This document shows positions 8,404 through 17,050 of a DNA stretch of 57,894 nucleotides, piece by piece. The notes below the pieces were generated by a model that was not told the DNA's origin, did no database searches, and saw only the letters and a program-made list of their open reading frames with translations. Each line of letters starts with the position of its first letter. Position 1 is the stretch's first letter. The stretch is from Ohessyouella blattaphilus (GTDB taxonomy: Bacteria; Bacillota; Clostridia; Lachnospirales; Lachnospiraceae), in the NCBI RefSeq assembly GCF_024721265.1, contig NZ_JAMXOC010000021.1, positions 1-57,894 of the forward strand, given 5' to 3'. The position numbers and the translations under genes were made by a program.

Positions 8404-10410
8404 CTAATCCTCCTTAATATCTACATATTCATTATTTGTTTTAAAGGGGTTAAACGGTCTCCCGTCCCCGTCATAAAATTTTCCAAAAAACTCCACGTAC
8501 TGCAAACGGCTTGTATGCACGTACGCGCCTAATAAGTTGATCGCCATATTTAGTAAATGTCCGAAGACAAAGGCGAAGATAAAAATAATTACCCCGGCCA
8601 CGCTCTTGCCAGCCATACTACCCATCTGGTTGATAACAGAAGCCACAACTCCCGTCGCTAGACCAAGAGCTAGTAGTCTTGAATAAGACAAGATATCACT
8701 TAGCCAACCGGTAATATTATACAGGTCATACGCCCCTAGACCGAGACGTAGAACAGGGTTCTTCGAACTGCGACCACTCATCAAGAAGATGCCGATGGCG
8801 CCAGCTGCTGCCATAACCTTCGCAATGGTGTTGACCACCGGTGGAAAGCTAAAAGTCATCTGGGAAATCGAAGCGAAGATGTCTGTCGGTAACAGCATCA
8901 GGATAAGTCCCGTCAGCATCAGATACCATAATCCAACATCGCAAAAAGCGTCTAAGTAACGCTTATCCTTGATACACACGTAAGCTTTAATGCCTAATCC
9001 CACAAACATGTGGATAACGCCAAATAGTAACGACAGCGTCAAAAGAAGCATCGGTTTATCAAGAGGGGCAAACCAGATCGGTTTGAGAATAATTTCGTGA
9101 TCAAAGAATGTCTTCGTCACAATCTGAACCAAATCTCCAAAGACACCTCCGAATAGGAGACCCCACACTAAAGTGGATAATCCACAGAACATGAATAGTC
9201 TAAGGGATTTGCGCATTCCTTCACTAATTTTAGGGAATTTTTTTAACAGAATAAAACAAACGATGGACACGATTGCTCCATAAGCTGCGTCAGAGAGCAT
9301 CAGGCCAAAGAAGATGATAAAAAATACCATCGTAATCTTGGACGGATCGATATCATTCTTGCCCGGTAGGCCGTATGATTCAACCACGCCTTCTATACTT
9401 GAAGCGAACGCTCCATTTTTTAAGACAACTGGTGGTTCTTCCTCTTCCTTTATTTCCTCAATATCAACAACACACTGATACTTACTCGCAATTTCCTTTT
9501 CAATCTTCGGTACCTCTTCCGCCGGCATATAGCCGCTTAAGAAGAACGTCCGCTCCGACTGCGGAAGCAATCCCAATACTTCGTATTTGTCTTTACGCAT
9601 CCGGTAATAGTCAGCTACCATTTCGATTTCTCGCCGGGTCGCCGCTAGTGTTTCCATTTCTTTCTTACTATCTGCTATTTCTGCTTCACATGATTGAATA
9701 TCGACCTTTAATTGCTCTACATAATCCTTAGGAACCATATTTACTGGATTTGCTGGTTTCGTAAAGCCATTTAGACGCAGGGCTTCCTCCACCTTCCCAA
9801 GAATCTCCTTTAAGGCGATTGCCGAAACATACGTCGCATTGCGGTCCTTGCTGATAATATCCACTTCCACCGCCTCTAAAGAATCGTCAAATTCCTTAAG
9901 GTAGGTGTAGATATTTTCTAGCGTCGTCTCTGGGTCCATGGTGCCTACTAGCATCCCTGTCTTCTCGGTCCCTTTAAAATCTAAAGGAACTTCAAGACTC
10001 AGCCACGGCTGCATGCTGTCTATCTGGGCTTCCATTTTTAGAATCGTCGCCTTCTTTTCCGCAATCTCTTTGTCTACCGCGGCAACCCGCTTAGCCGTAT
10101 CCACTACCTTCTTCCTAGAAAAAACCGCCTGACTAAAGTCATGACTCTCCACATCCCGTCGTCCTTCTAAGGATGCAAACATCGATTTCTTCTCTGGGAC
10201 ATAAGTATTTAGGATTTCTAGAGCCGTCTGGGTCTGATGAACCTTACGGTCAAACCGCTGCTTAGCTGGGCTAGTGTCCATCTTTGTCAGACTCTCATCC
10301 TCAATGACGTTCACTTCTAAGGTCCCGAGGCTTTGCAACTTCTCTAGAATCGCTTTTCGGTCTCGTTTCAGTGCGCAGATACTCACTCGTTGCATCTGCA
10401 GTTTTGCCAT
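8404..10410 (-). CDS. ntpI: V-type ATP synthase subunit I (a-type stator)
   Basis: Subunit I supplies the ion half-channels beside the rotor ring and anchors the peripheral stalks. The 668 residues divide into a soluble N-terminal arm with coiled coils (about 1-340) and a C-terminal membrane domain with about seven helices. The last helices contain the expected LSYSRLLALGLATGVVA segment, whose Arg faces the rotor carboxylate. A strong AAGGAGGA site precedes the ATG. It follows subunit H by 37 bases. Confidence 0.95.
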   Translation of the reverse strand: MAKLQMQRVSICALKRDRKAILEKLQSLGTLEVNVIEDESLTKMDTSPAKQRFDRKVHQTQTALEILNTYVPEKKSMFASLEGRRDVESHDFSQAVFSRKKVVDTAKRVAAVDKEIAEKKATILKMEAQIDSMQPWLSLEVPLDFKGTEKTGMLVGTMDPETTLENIYTYLKEFDDSLEAVEVDIISKDRNATYVSAIALKEILGKVEEALRLNGFTKPANPVNMVPKDYVEQLKVDIQSCEAEIADSKKEMETLAATRREIEMVADYYRMRKDKYEVLGLLPQSERTFFLSGYMPAEEVPKIEKEIASKYQCVVDIEEIKEEEEPPVVLKNGAFASSIEGVVESYGLPGKNDIDPSKITMVFFIIFFGLMLSDAAYGAIVSIVCFILLKKFPKISEGMRKSLRLFMFCGLSTLVWGLLFGGVFGDLVQIVTKTFFDHEIILKPIWFAPLDKPMLLLTLSLLFGVIHMFVGLGIKAYVCIKDKRYLDAFCDVGLWYLMLTGLILMLLPTDIFASISQMTFSFPPVVNTIAKVMAAAGAIGIFLMSGRSSKNPVLRLGLGAYDLYNITGWLSDILSYSRLLALGLATGVVASVINQMGSMAGKSVAGVIIFIFAFVFGHLLNMAINLLGAYVHTSRLQYVEFFGKFYDGDGRPFNPFKTNNEYVDIKED

Positions 10411-10447
10411 AAACTTGTCCTCCTTTTCCTCCTTCTCCTTTTTCCTT

Positions 10448-10753
10448 CTACAGCGAATCTATCACTAGCTGGGTCGCCTGCGAAATTTTAGCTCCGGCTA
10501 ACTCCTGAAGCGCCATGGCTTCTTTCTGGGCTGCTTCTTTCGCTTCTGAAACGACTTTGTCACTAGCTTCTTTGGCTGTGTCTAAGGCCTGAGTCAACTT
10601 CGCTGCACTCTCTTTTTTTGCATTTTCCACGAGAGCACTCGCATCCGCCTTGGCCTTTTCCAAAATCTCCTGACATTTTACATCTGTCTCCTTGATAATG
10701 GTGTTTGCTTCTTCTTCCGCTTTTTTAATCTCGTTAATCGTCTCCACTACCAC
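10448..10753 (-). CDS. ntpH: V-type ATP synthase subunit H (peripheral stalk)
   Basis: These 101 residues form one long charged helix rich in Ala, Glu and Lys (KKAEEEANTIIKETDVKC onward), as expected for the stalk partner of subunit E. It is the first gene of the ATPase operon (H-I-K-E-C-F-A-B-D), 41 bases after the predicted -10 box. GGGAGGTGATGG precedes the start, where an in-frame GTG is used. The low-complexity helix makes the family call depend mainly on its place in the operon. Confidence 0.85.
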   Translation of the reverse strand: MVVETINEIKKAEEEANTIIKETDVKCQEILEKAKADASALVENAKKESAAKLTQALDTAKEASDKVVSEAKEAAQKEAMALQELAGAKISQATQLVIDSL

Positions 10754-10794
10754 TTTTCCATCACCTCCCGAGTACTGTTTGACTCAATATTCAA

Positions 10795-10823
10795 ATTATA
10801 ATATGTTTCTTTTTAAAAGTCTA
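10795..10823 (-). promoter_or_regulatory. Predicted promoter of the V-ATPase operon
   Basis: The minus strand reads TAGACT (10818-10823), a 17-bp spacer and TATAAT (10795-10800). It is the only good promoter-like sequence found upstream of the nine tightly packed ATPase genes. Confidence 0.65.
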
Positions 10824-10890
10824 CACTATAAATTTCGATAATTTCAAAAAATTCGGACATTTGTCACACATCTCTTCTTATTAATAATAG

Positions 10891-10919
10891 ATAAAGAAAA
10901 AAGACAGGCGAACCTGTCC
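10891..10919 (-). terminator. Intrinsic terminator after trmL
   Basis: GACAGG-CGAA-CCTGTC (10903-10918) is followed on the minus strand by TTTTTTCTTT. It lies a few bases after the trmL stop and ends the operon that starts near 15,312. Confidence 0.88.
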
Positions 10920-10924
10920 TTTCC

Positions 10925-11416
10925 TTACCATTTATTTTCGTGAAGATGACCCACCTCATTAAGTCCCGCAAAATCCTGCTGTCGCAAGGCTTCGTAGAGA
11001 ATAATCGCCACTGAATTCCCCAGATTCAGGGAACGAATGTCCCCTTCCATAGGAATCCGAATACACCGCTCCTTATTCTGAACGAGAATATTTTCTGGAA
11101 TTCCGGCACTTTCTTTGCCAAACATAATATAAGCATCCTCATCATAAGCAACCTGGGCGTAGTTTTGCTCTGCCTTAGTGGTTGCCATATAACACTTGGG
11201 ATGATTGTTCTTCTCCATAAAGTCCTCAAGGTTGATATACGTGGTCACGTCTAAATCGGCCCAGTAGTCCATTCCGGCCCGCTTAATGCTCTTTTCATTT
11301 AGGCGAAAGCCTAAAGGCTCAATAAGATGAAGCCTGGTCCCGGTAGCTACACAGGTCCGGCCGATATTCCCTGTATTCGCCGGAATCTCCGGTTCTAGTA
11401 ACACAATATTAAGCAT
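10925..11416 (-). CDS. trmL: tRNA (cytidine/uridine-34 2'-O)-methyltransferase
   Basis: TrmL is a SPOUT-fold enzyme that methylates the wobble ribose of certain leucine tRNAs using S-adenosylmethionine. The 163 residues match the minimal SPOUT length. The knot motifs are visible: IVLLEPEIPANTGNIGRTC at the start, MFGKESAGIP, and the C-terminal IPMEGDIRSLNLGNSVAI. It is the last gene of its operon, one base after the aminotransferase, and is followed by a clear terminator. Confidence 0.94.
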   Translation of the reverse strand: MLNIVLLEPEIPANTGNIGRTCVATGTRLHLIEPLGFRLNEKSIKRAGMDYWADLDVTTYINLEDFMEKNNHPKCYMATTKAEQNYAQVAYDEDAYIMFGKESAGIPENILVQNKERCIRIPMEGDIRSLNLGNSVAIILYEALRQQDFAGLNEVGHLHENKW

Positions 11417-11417
11417 T

Positions 11418-12584
11418 TTATTTCTCTCCTCTAAGTGCCTCTACGAAATCTCTAAAGCGACTCATCGCCAGTTTCAAATCCTCGATGGAATAGGCGTAAG
11501 AAATCCGCAGAAAGCCTTCGCCGCAGTCGCCAAAAGCCGTTCCTGGCACCACCGCCACCTTCTGATCCTCTAAAAACTTTGTGGCAAACTCTTCTGAACT
11601 TAAGCCAAACTCCTTAATACAAGGGAATACGTAAAAGGCGCCAAAAGGTTCAAAGCAAGGGATCTCCATCTTCTTAAACGCGTCGACGAGAAACCGGCGC
11701 CGCTGATTATAAGCGGTACGCATCTCTTTCACGTCCTTCTCGCAATTTCTAAGTGCTTCAATCCCGGCATACTGGGAATTCGTCGGTGCACACATAATGG
11801 CATACTGATGAATCTTGACCATCTGCGCCACAATCGCCTCGGGACCACAGACGTAGCCAAGGCGCCATCCGGTCATAGCAAAGCCTTTCGAAAATCCGTT
11901 AATCACTAGGGTGCGCTCCTGCATTCCTGGAAGCGCGGCAATAGATGCGTGCTTCGTCCCATACGTAAGCTCCGAGTAAATCTCATCCGATAGGACATAA
12001 ATATCGTGCTCTATGCAGAGCTTCGCAATCGGTTCTAAATCCTCTTTTGTCATAATGGAGCCGGTGGGGTTATTAGGAAAAGGTAGGACCAACATCTTCG
12101 TCTTAGGCGTAATCGCAGCTTCCAGTTCAGCCGCGGTTAAGCGAAACTCATTTTCGTTCTTTAGTTCAATAATCACCGACTTCGCTCCCGTTAGAAGGGC
12201 GCAAGGCTCGTAAGACACGTAGCTTGGCTGAGGAATTAGCACCTCGTCGCCAGGATCAAGCATGGCCCGAAAGGCTAGGTCAATTCCTTCACTACCACCC
12301 ACCGTTACTAGCACTTCATCTAAAGAGTACTTGGCGCCAATGGTCCGTTTCATATACTTCGTAATCTCTTTTTTTAGTTCTTTTAACCCAGCATTAGAGG
12401 TATAGAAGGTGCGTCCTCTCTCTAAAGAGTAGATGCCCTCTTCCCGGATTCGCCAAGGCGTCTCAAAGTCCGGTTCCCCTACACCTAAGGAGATGGCATC
12501 GGGCATCTCGCTAACCAAATCAAAAAACTTCCGAATGCCAGACGGCTTCAGTTCTTGTACTTTCGTTGACAAAGGATTTCTCAT
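11418..12584 (-). CDS. PLP-dependent class I/II aminotransferase
   Basis: The 388 residues have the fold-type I layout: GVGEPDFETP near the start, NNPTGS in the middle, DEIYSELTY, and SKGFAMTGWRLGY containing the PLP-binding lysine near residue 230. The family moves amino groups between amino acids and 2-oxo acids; aspartate, aromatic or branched-chain substrates are all possible and cannot be told apart here. Its start overlaps the stop of the Lrp regulator upstream by one base. Such Lrp-aminotransferase pairs are common in Bacillota, and the regulator may sense a substrate of the enzyme. Confidence 0.92.
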   Translation of the reverse strand: MRNPLSTKVQELKPSGIRKFFDLVSEMPDAISLGVGEPDFETPWRIREEGIYSLERGRTFYTSNAGLKELKKEITKYMKRTIGAKYSLDEVLVTVGGSEGIDLAFRAMLDPGDEVLIPQPSYVSYEPCALLTGAKSVIIELKNENEFRLTAAELEAAITPKTKMLVLPFPNNPTGSIMTKEDLEPIAKLCIEHDIYVLSDEIYSELTYGTKHASIAALPGMQERTLVINGFSKGFAMTGWRLGYVCGPEAIVAQMVKIHQYAIMCAPTNSQYAGIEALRNCEKDVKEMRTAYNQRRRFLVDAFKKMEIPCFEPFGAFYVFPCIKEFGLSSEEFATKFLEDQKVAVVPGTAFGDCGEGFLRISYAYSIEDLKLAMSRFRDFVEALRGEK

Positions 12585-13075
12585 TACGGCGTCACCAACA
12601 TCCTTTCGTCTTTATTTGGCACTTCCATACAAGTCCCGAAGTCTTTATACTTTTTCAAAATAAAATGGGTTGAAGTACTGACGATGTCTTCAAGAGGCGA
12701 TAGCCGCTCCGAGACAAAGCGGGACACTTCTAAAAGCGTCTTCCCTTCAATCGTAATCAATAAGTCAAACGCACCAGAGATGAGATACACACTGGAAACC
12801 TCCCGGTAATTGCTAATCCGTCTGGCGATTTTATCAAAGCCCTCGTTTCGCTGAGGCGTCACCCGCACTTCAATTAGGGCATTTACCTTATCTACCCCGG
12901 CACTATCCCAGTTAATCACCGTGTGATAACCACAGATAATCCCCTCTTTTTCTAAAGTTGCCACCTCATTGGCCACCTCTGCTCCGGAGACACCTAAAAG
13001 CACTCCTAGTTCTTCCAAATCCACGTTCCCGTGGCGCTCCAAAAATTTAAGAATCTCTTTTCTAAATTTTTCCAC
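12584..13075 (-). CDS. Lrp/AsnC family transcriptional regulator
   Basis: The 163 residues comprise an N-terminal winged helix (about 1-60, VDLEELGVLLGVSGAEVANEVATLEKEGII) and a C-terminal RAM ligand-sensing domain (about 65-145, VNALIEVRVTPQR through LLITIEGKTL). Members bind amino acids and regulate their metabolism. The stop codon overlaps the start of the aminotransferase, so the two are co-translated. The ligand is not readable from the sequence. Confidence 0.93.
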   Translation of the reverse strand: MEKFRKEILKFLERHGNVDLEELGVLLGVSGAEVANEVATLEKEGIICGYHTVINWDSAGVDKVNALIEVRVTPQRNEGFDKIARRISNYREVSSVYLISGAFDLLITIEGKTLLEVSRFVSERLSPLEDIVSTSTHFILKKYKDFGTCMEVPNKDERMLVTP

Positions 13076-13093
13076 CTTTACTCCTCACCTTAG

Positions 13094-13618
13094 CTACAAT
13101 TTTTCTAGTTCCAATTCCTGTTGTCTTTGCAAGTAAGTCACTTCTTCAGCATCAATAATGATGCGCTTTTCCTTATCCGGGCGCTGCACGCCTACTACCG
13201 TCGCTTGGATGCCGGCTTCCTGGAAGCGTGCGCACAAGTCTTCGCTACTGCTAGTAACGATTAGATAGTTCCCCCGATCCTCTAACCGATAAGGATTGAT
13301 ATCGTATTTTTCACACATCTCAATGACTTCCTGAGACAAAGGGATTGCCTCCTGAAAAATATCGAAGCCCACCTTAAGCTTCTTACCCATTTCGAAAAAT
13401 GCCCCCAACACTCCTCTTTTCCCAATAGGCACGGTGAATGATTCCTGTTCACTTAAAAAATCATCTATATTTTCCACCTGGATTTGCGAGGTAGCTTCAA
13501 GTCCTTTCACAAATTCCGGTAAAAAGCGTTCTCTAATTTCTGCTTCCTTAAGGGCAAATAATAGGCTTGCACCATAGGCTCCGGCGGTTCCGGTCATAAC
13601 GATCTTATTCGCTGGCAT
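13094..13618 (-). CDS. Stand-alone AIR-synthase C-terminal domain protein (HypE-like)
   Basis: The 174 residues match only the C-terminal half of AIR synthase / HypE / SelD-type proteins: GKRGVLGAFFEMGKKLKVGF, then EAIPLSQEVIEMCEKYDINPY and the LIVTSSSEDLCARFQEAGI ending. The N-terminal ATP-binding half is absent and no fragment of it is seen upstream. The start at 13618 has AGGAGG eight bases before the ATG and overlaps the end of the VanW gene by 14 bases, so the protein is encoded whole and is not a fresh truncation. Catalysis without the ATP-binding half is unlikely; a binding or regulatory role is possible. Confidence 0.75.
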   Translation of the reverse strand: MPANKIVMTGTAGAYGASLLFALKEAEIRERFLPEFVKGLEATSQIQVENIDDFLSEQESFTVPIGKRGVLGAFFEMGKKLKVGFDIFQEAIPLSQEVIEMCEKYDINPYRLEDRGNYLIVTSSSEDLCARFQEAGIQATVVGVQRPDKEKRIIIDAEEVTYLQRQQELELEKL

Positions 13619-15140
13619 CGCTAGACCCTCCTGAACCTCCGGCAATCACGGCGTTAATCTCACTCTCGCTCTGGCGGGCAATGGCCCCGTGGAGAGCGCT
13701 TAAGACACTGCTAGAAGCCCCGGCTGAACCTACCTTAATCTTCACATTAGAGGTGGTGTAGTGGCTGGTGTTAAAGACTTCCCGGCTTACTTCCTCACCG
13801 TTAATCGTCACAATCTTCCAGAGCTGGGCGTCCTTCCCATCGGAAGCGTGGCCTTCGCTTTTCATCGTGCCGAAATTCATACTAGGATCTTCTTCGTAGA
13901 CCGCTTTTGACGCTTCGGTATTAAGAGTCTCACTTTCAAAGCTAACCACCCGACCGGCTTCTCTCGTCTCTTTGCCATAGATATTAAAGTTGATTAACCC
14001 ATTCCCGTCCAGAAAGCCTTCTACATACACCGGCTGATCGTACGGATTTTTAATCACTAAGTCCAACATATCATCAGCGATAGCTGCGTCCATCGACGGA
14101 TAGACATAGGCTACCGTCATGGAATGAGGGTAGCGCTCAACAATCTCCAGTTCGGCATAAATCGCTGCGTTATATAAGGTAGTAGAAACCTGGCAAATCC
14201 CGCCACCATAATCATCTACCACCCGGTTTTCCTCGTATACGCCTGCTTGCGCATAGCCATTTTCGGCGGTAAAGGGTACTACCTTACTTAAGAAGGATAA
14301 TTCTTCTCCAGGCATAATAATACTGCCGTTAAGCTTTTCTGTACCTACTTGGATATTCTGAACCCTAGCGCCACTACCAGCAGCGGTATTCGAACTGCCT
14401 AAAAGATCAGTAATTCCTTCTAAATCGCTTTTCTTTACTCTAGGTTCCTGCTTCTTTTCCACCACTTCTACCACGATATCGCCGTAGTCCCACTTATCGT
14501 TTACCTTTTTTTCAAGAGCCGCTCTCGTCTTCTCTAAGTCTAGAGTAAAACCGGTCTGCTCTTCTTCGATGGCAAACTTACCATCGACGTGGGTAATCGC
14601 CGCATCCTTTGGTTGCAAGCAAAGGGGAGCAACCTGTTCCGCGAAGACGGCATCCGCAAGGTCTTTATCTAGCTGTAGGTCTTCTTTAAAGGTCTTCCCT
14701 TCTTTCGCAAGCTTCTTTAGGCGAAAGTACCGGGAGACCGTACCACCTCGGCTACCGTAAGCTAACGCCTCATCGATCACCTTATCCACGTCTTTATAAG
14801 CTAGTCCTAGAGCAGCTGCTTGCATCTGCACTTCCTGGTCGTTCACTTTCGCAGTGATGACCACTTGGTCGACCCGGGTCTGGCTGGCAGCAAAAAGTTC
14901 TGTGGCTTCTTTTTTCGTCATGCCACTCACATTCAGGCTCGCGATAATGATATTATCCGCAATCTTATCCTTTGGAAACTGCTTTACATAGTGATGCATA
15001 TTCGCAAAAATAATAATCCAGATAACCAAAGCAGCAACTACAAAAAGACCAAAAAGGAATAACTGCCTTTTCAGTCTTTTTTTCTTTATTCGTGCCTGCC
15101 TCTCGGCCATCCTATTTGTAAATTGATTCTCTGACCCCAA
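13605..15140 (-). CDS. VanW family cell-envelope protein with peptidoglycan-binding domain
   Basis: The 511 residues have a short basic cytoplasmic start, a membrane helix (about 29-47, LFLFGLFVVAALVIWIIIFA), two repeats of the PG_binding_4 type (about 55-235) and the VanW domain (about 255-385). The hallmark DDYGGGICQVSTTLYNAA is intact. The C-terminal part has a beta-rich region. It is thus anchored in the membrane and faces the wall. VanW proteins outside vancomycin clusters are widespread in Clostridia and have no settled function. The start is TTG at 15140 with TAGGTG upstream. Confidence 0.9.
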   Translation of the reverse strand: MGSENQFTNRMAERQARIKKKRLKRQLFLFGLFVVAALVIWIIIFANMHHYVKQFPKDKIADNIIIASLNVSGMTKKEATELFAASQTRVDQVVITAKVNDQEVQMQAAALGLAYKDVDKVIDEALAYGSRGGTVSRYFRLKKLAKEGKTFKEDLQLDKDLADAVFAEQVAPLCLQPKDAAITHVDGKFAIEEEQTGFTLDLEKTRAALEKKVNDKWDYGDIVVEVVEKKQEPRVKKSDLEGITDLLGSSNTAAGSGARVQNIQVGTEKLNGSIIMPGEELSFLSKVVPFTAENGYAQAGVYEENRVVDDYGGGICQVSTTLYNAAIYAELEIVERYPHSMTVAYVYPSMDAAIADDMLDLVIKNPYDQPVYVEGFLDGNGLINFNIYGKETREAGRVVSFESETLNTEASKAVYEEDPSMNFGTMKSEGHASDGKDAQLWKIVTINGEEVSREVFNTSHYTTSNVKIKVGSAGASSSVLSALHGAIARQSESEINAVIAGGSGGSSDASE

Positions 15141-15153
15141 TTTCTACACCTAC

Positions 15154-15255
15154 TTACATTATATAGGGGACAATACCCGTAACTAACATTGCGGCAATAA
15201 CAACAAGGGCAATAATCGCAATAATTCTTCGCATGCGCTTCTCTTTTTTGTTCAT
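15154..15255 (-). CDS. 33-residue single-span membrane peptide (Prli42-like)
   Basis: A short frame encodes a basic start (MNKKEKRMRR) followed by one membrane helix (IIAIIALVVIAAMLVTGIVP). Length and layout resemble Prli42-type stressosome-associated peptides of Bacillota, but so short a sequence cannot prove kinship. AAAGGAG lies about ten bases before the ATG, a promoter (15284-15312) lies directly upstream, and the stop is 13 bases before the VanW start. It therefore appears to be a real first gene of the operon. Confidence 0.7.
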   Translation of the reverse strand: MNKKEKRMRRIIAIIALVVIAAMLVTGIVPYIM

Positions 15256-15283
15256 CTTCTATTAACTCCTTTATTTCTCGTTT

Positions 15284-15312
15284 ATTCTACATTTTTTATC
15301 CCCATTTTGCAA
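15284..15312 (-). promoter_or_regulatory. Predicted promoter of the VanW-Lrp-trmL operon
   Basis: The minus strand reads TTGCAA (15307-15312), 17 bp and TAGAAT (15284-15289), 28 bases before the small membrane-peptide gene. It starts right after the radical SAM gene ends. Confidence 0.65.
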
Positions 15313-15317
15313 GTGGG

Positions 15318-16994
15318 TTATATCCCTAGCAAATCCGGGGAAACCTCTGTAAAATAGGCGTTTCCGTCCATAGGGTTTCTTCTTTTGTAATCAAATATTA
15401 ATACTTTTTTCATAACCGGGAAATACTCTAGGTGTAACTGACGCCGGTCCTGGTCCTTAAAGTAGCCCTTTACCTGCTCCTTACTTAGAGCATAAGCAGG
15501 TGCAAAATCCGGTCGACTCTTGGCCTGCTCTCTAGCGTAATAATCTAAGGTTAGGAGCTCTCTAAAAAGAGGTACCTCTTCCTGGTGATACGCCCGGGTA
15601 AAGTCCAGAAAGATCTCGTAAACCGCGCTCCTTTTATGAGCCACCCGGTCGTGTCCCCGCTGGTGGTAAAAGGCTCCCAGCTTTAAATAGAGGGAAAAAG
15701 GGGATTCGTAGTGACGTGCTAAGGCTTTCACGGAATTTAAAAACTGGCCGCTATTGTAATAAAGTTCTACCACTTCCTCTACCTGCTTTAAAAGTAGAAT
15801 CTCTTCGTAGCTTAGCCACTTAGTCCCTAATACTTCATAGGGCGGCGTAGACTTATAGATAAGACCGTAGTCAGCGGCTCTCTCTTCCATATACGTTCCT
15901 TTTAAAACCTTCAAAAAGCCCAGCTGTAATTGCTCTGGCTCTAAGTGATAGACCATATCGAAGGAATTTCGAAAAGAAGCGAAGTCTTCAAAGGGTAGTC
16001 CTGCGATTAAATCTAGATGAAGATGGATATTGCCCATCTCACCGATTGCCTTCACTGCATAAGCCACTTTATGAAAGTCCATCTGACGCCGAATCTCTCT
16101 GAGAGTCCGGGGATTCGTCGACTGGACGCCCACCTCAAACTGAATACACCCCGGGCGAAAGCCTTTCAGTAGACTTAAAAACTCCTCATCCAGCAAATCG
16201 GCACTCACTTCAAAATGAAAATTCGTATATCCGTTATCGTGCTCTTTAATAAAGGTTAGGATGCTAAGAGCGTGTTCCTTATTGCAATTAAAAGTACGGT
16301 CCACAAACTTCACCTGACGTACGCGGTTCTTTAGGAAAAACGCTAATTCTTCCTTCACTAGCGACAAATCCCGAAATCGCAACTTTTTATCCAGAGAAGA
16401 AAGACAGTAGCTACAAGCAAAAGGACAGCCTCTGCTACTCTCGTAATAGATAATCTTATGCTCGTACGCGCTGGCGTCTTGGTACACAAAGGGCACCTTC
16501 GATAAATCCATCACCTCTCGGCTTGGGTTCTCGCAGATCTCACCGCCGTCCCGGTAGACAATCCCTTGCACCTGGGAAAAATCCTTCCGGTGGAGATACA
16601 CTTCTACCACTTCCTGAAAGGTTTCTTCCCCTTCATAGACCATCACTCCTGTGATCTCTGGGTGCTCTTCTAAGACCTTCCGGCCGTCGTAAGAAACCTC
16701 GGGACCTCCAAGAAAGATGTCTATCTCCGGCATCACCTTGCGACATTCCCGAGTTAGATTAAGAACCTTCTCGATATTCCAGATATAGCAAGAGAAGCAC
16801 AAAAGGTCAGGGCGGGCTTCATAGATCTCCCGCAATAGCTCATCTTCTTGCTGGTTAATCGTGAGCTCCAAGATTTCTATTTCTAACGGGGTTTCCGTCT
16901 CCGCGATTAGAGGCGCTACGTAAGCACTTAGGCTATGAACAGCGAGATTGGAATGGATAAATTTTGAATTAAGGGCAATCATTAGTATTTTCAT
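15318..16994 (-). CDS. B12-binding-domain radical SAM protein (DUF4080 type)
   Basis: The 558 residues start with a cobalamin-binding-like Rossmann domain (about 1-150, MKILMIALNSKFIHSNLAVH; the DxHxxG cobalamin signature is not evident). The radical SAM core follows with Cys190, Cys194 and Cys197 in GCPFACSYC, which hold the 4Fe-4S cluster. A C-terminal DUF4080-like region completes it. The substrate is unknown. The frame is open to 17042, but the start at 16994 is preferred because it aligns with the family start and because the -10 box at 17002-17007 lies within the longer frame. No Shine-Dalgarno site is visible, so the mRNA may be leaderless. Confidence 0.85.
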   Translation of the reverse strand: MKILMIALNSKFIHSNLAVHSLSAYVAPLIAETETPLEIEILELTINQQEDELLREIYEARPDLLCFSCYIWNIEKVLNLTRECRKVMPEIDIFLGGPEVSYDGRKVLEEHPEITGVMVYEGEETFQEVVEVYLHRKDFSQVQGIVYRDGGEICENPSREVMDLSKVPFVYQDASAYEHKIIYYESSRGCPFACSYCLSSLDKKLRFRDLSLVKEELAFFLKNRVRQVKFVDRTFNCNKEHALSILTFIKEHDNGYTNFHFEVSADLLDEEFLSLLKGFRPGCIQFEVGVQSTNPRTLREIRRQMDFHKVAYAVKAIGEMGNIHLHLDLIAGLPFEDFASFRNSFDMVYHLEPEQLQLGFLKVLKGTYMEERAADYGLIYKSTPPYEVLGTKWLSYEEILLLKQVEEVVELYYNSGQFLNSVKALARHYESPFSLYLKLGAFYHQRGHDRVAHKRSAVYEIFLDFTRAYHQEEVPLFRELLTLDYYAREQAKSRPDFAPAYALSKEQVKGYFKDQDRRQLHLEYFPVMKKVLIFDYKRRNPMDGNAYFTEVSPDLLGI

Positions 16995-17001
16995 ACTTGC
17001 T

Positions 17002-17029
17002 ATTATATCATCGATTGACATTAAAGCAA
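17002..17029 (-). promoter_or_regulatory. Predicted promoter of the radical SAM gene, leaderless
   Basis: The minus strand reads TTGCTT (17024-17029), 16 bp and TATAAT (17002-17007). Only seven bases separate the -10 box from the ATG, so transcription should start at or next to the start codon. It overlaps the opposite-facing SRP RNA promoter by 15 bases. Confidence 0.55.
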
Positions 17030-17043
17030 AAAAATTGTACAAT
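17015..17043 (+). promoter_or_regulatory. Promoter of the SRP RNA gene
   Basis: TTGACA (17015-17020), an ideal 17-bp spacer and TACAAT (17038-17043) place the transcript start at about 17,050, right at the predicted 5' end of the SRP RNA. Confidence 0.8.
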
Positions 17044-17050
17044 TAATACT

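Noticed and set aside
13605-13645. Longer start for the AIR-synthase-like protein
   Set aside because: The extra nine residues lie inside the VanW 3' end, and AGGAGG fits only the ATG at 13618.
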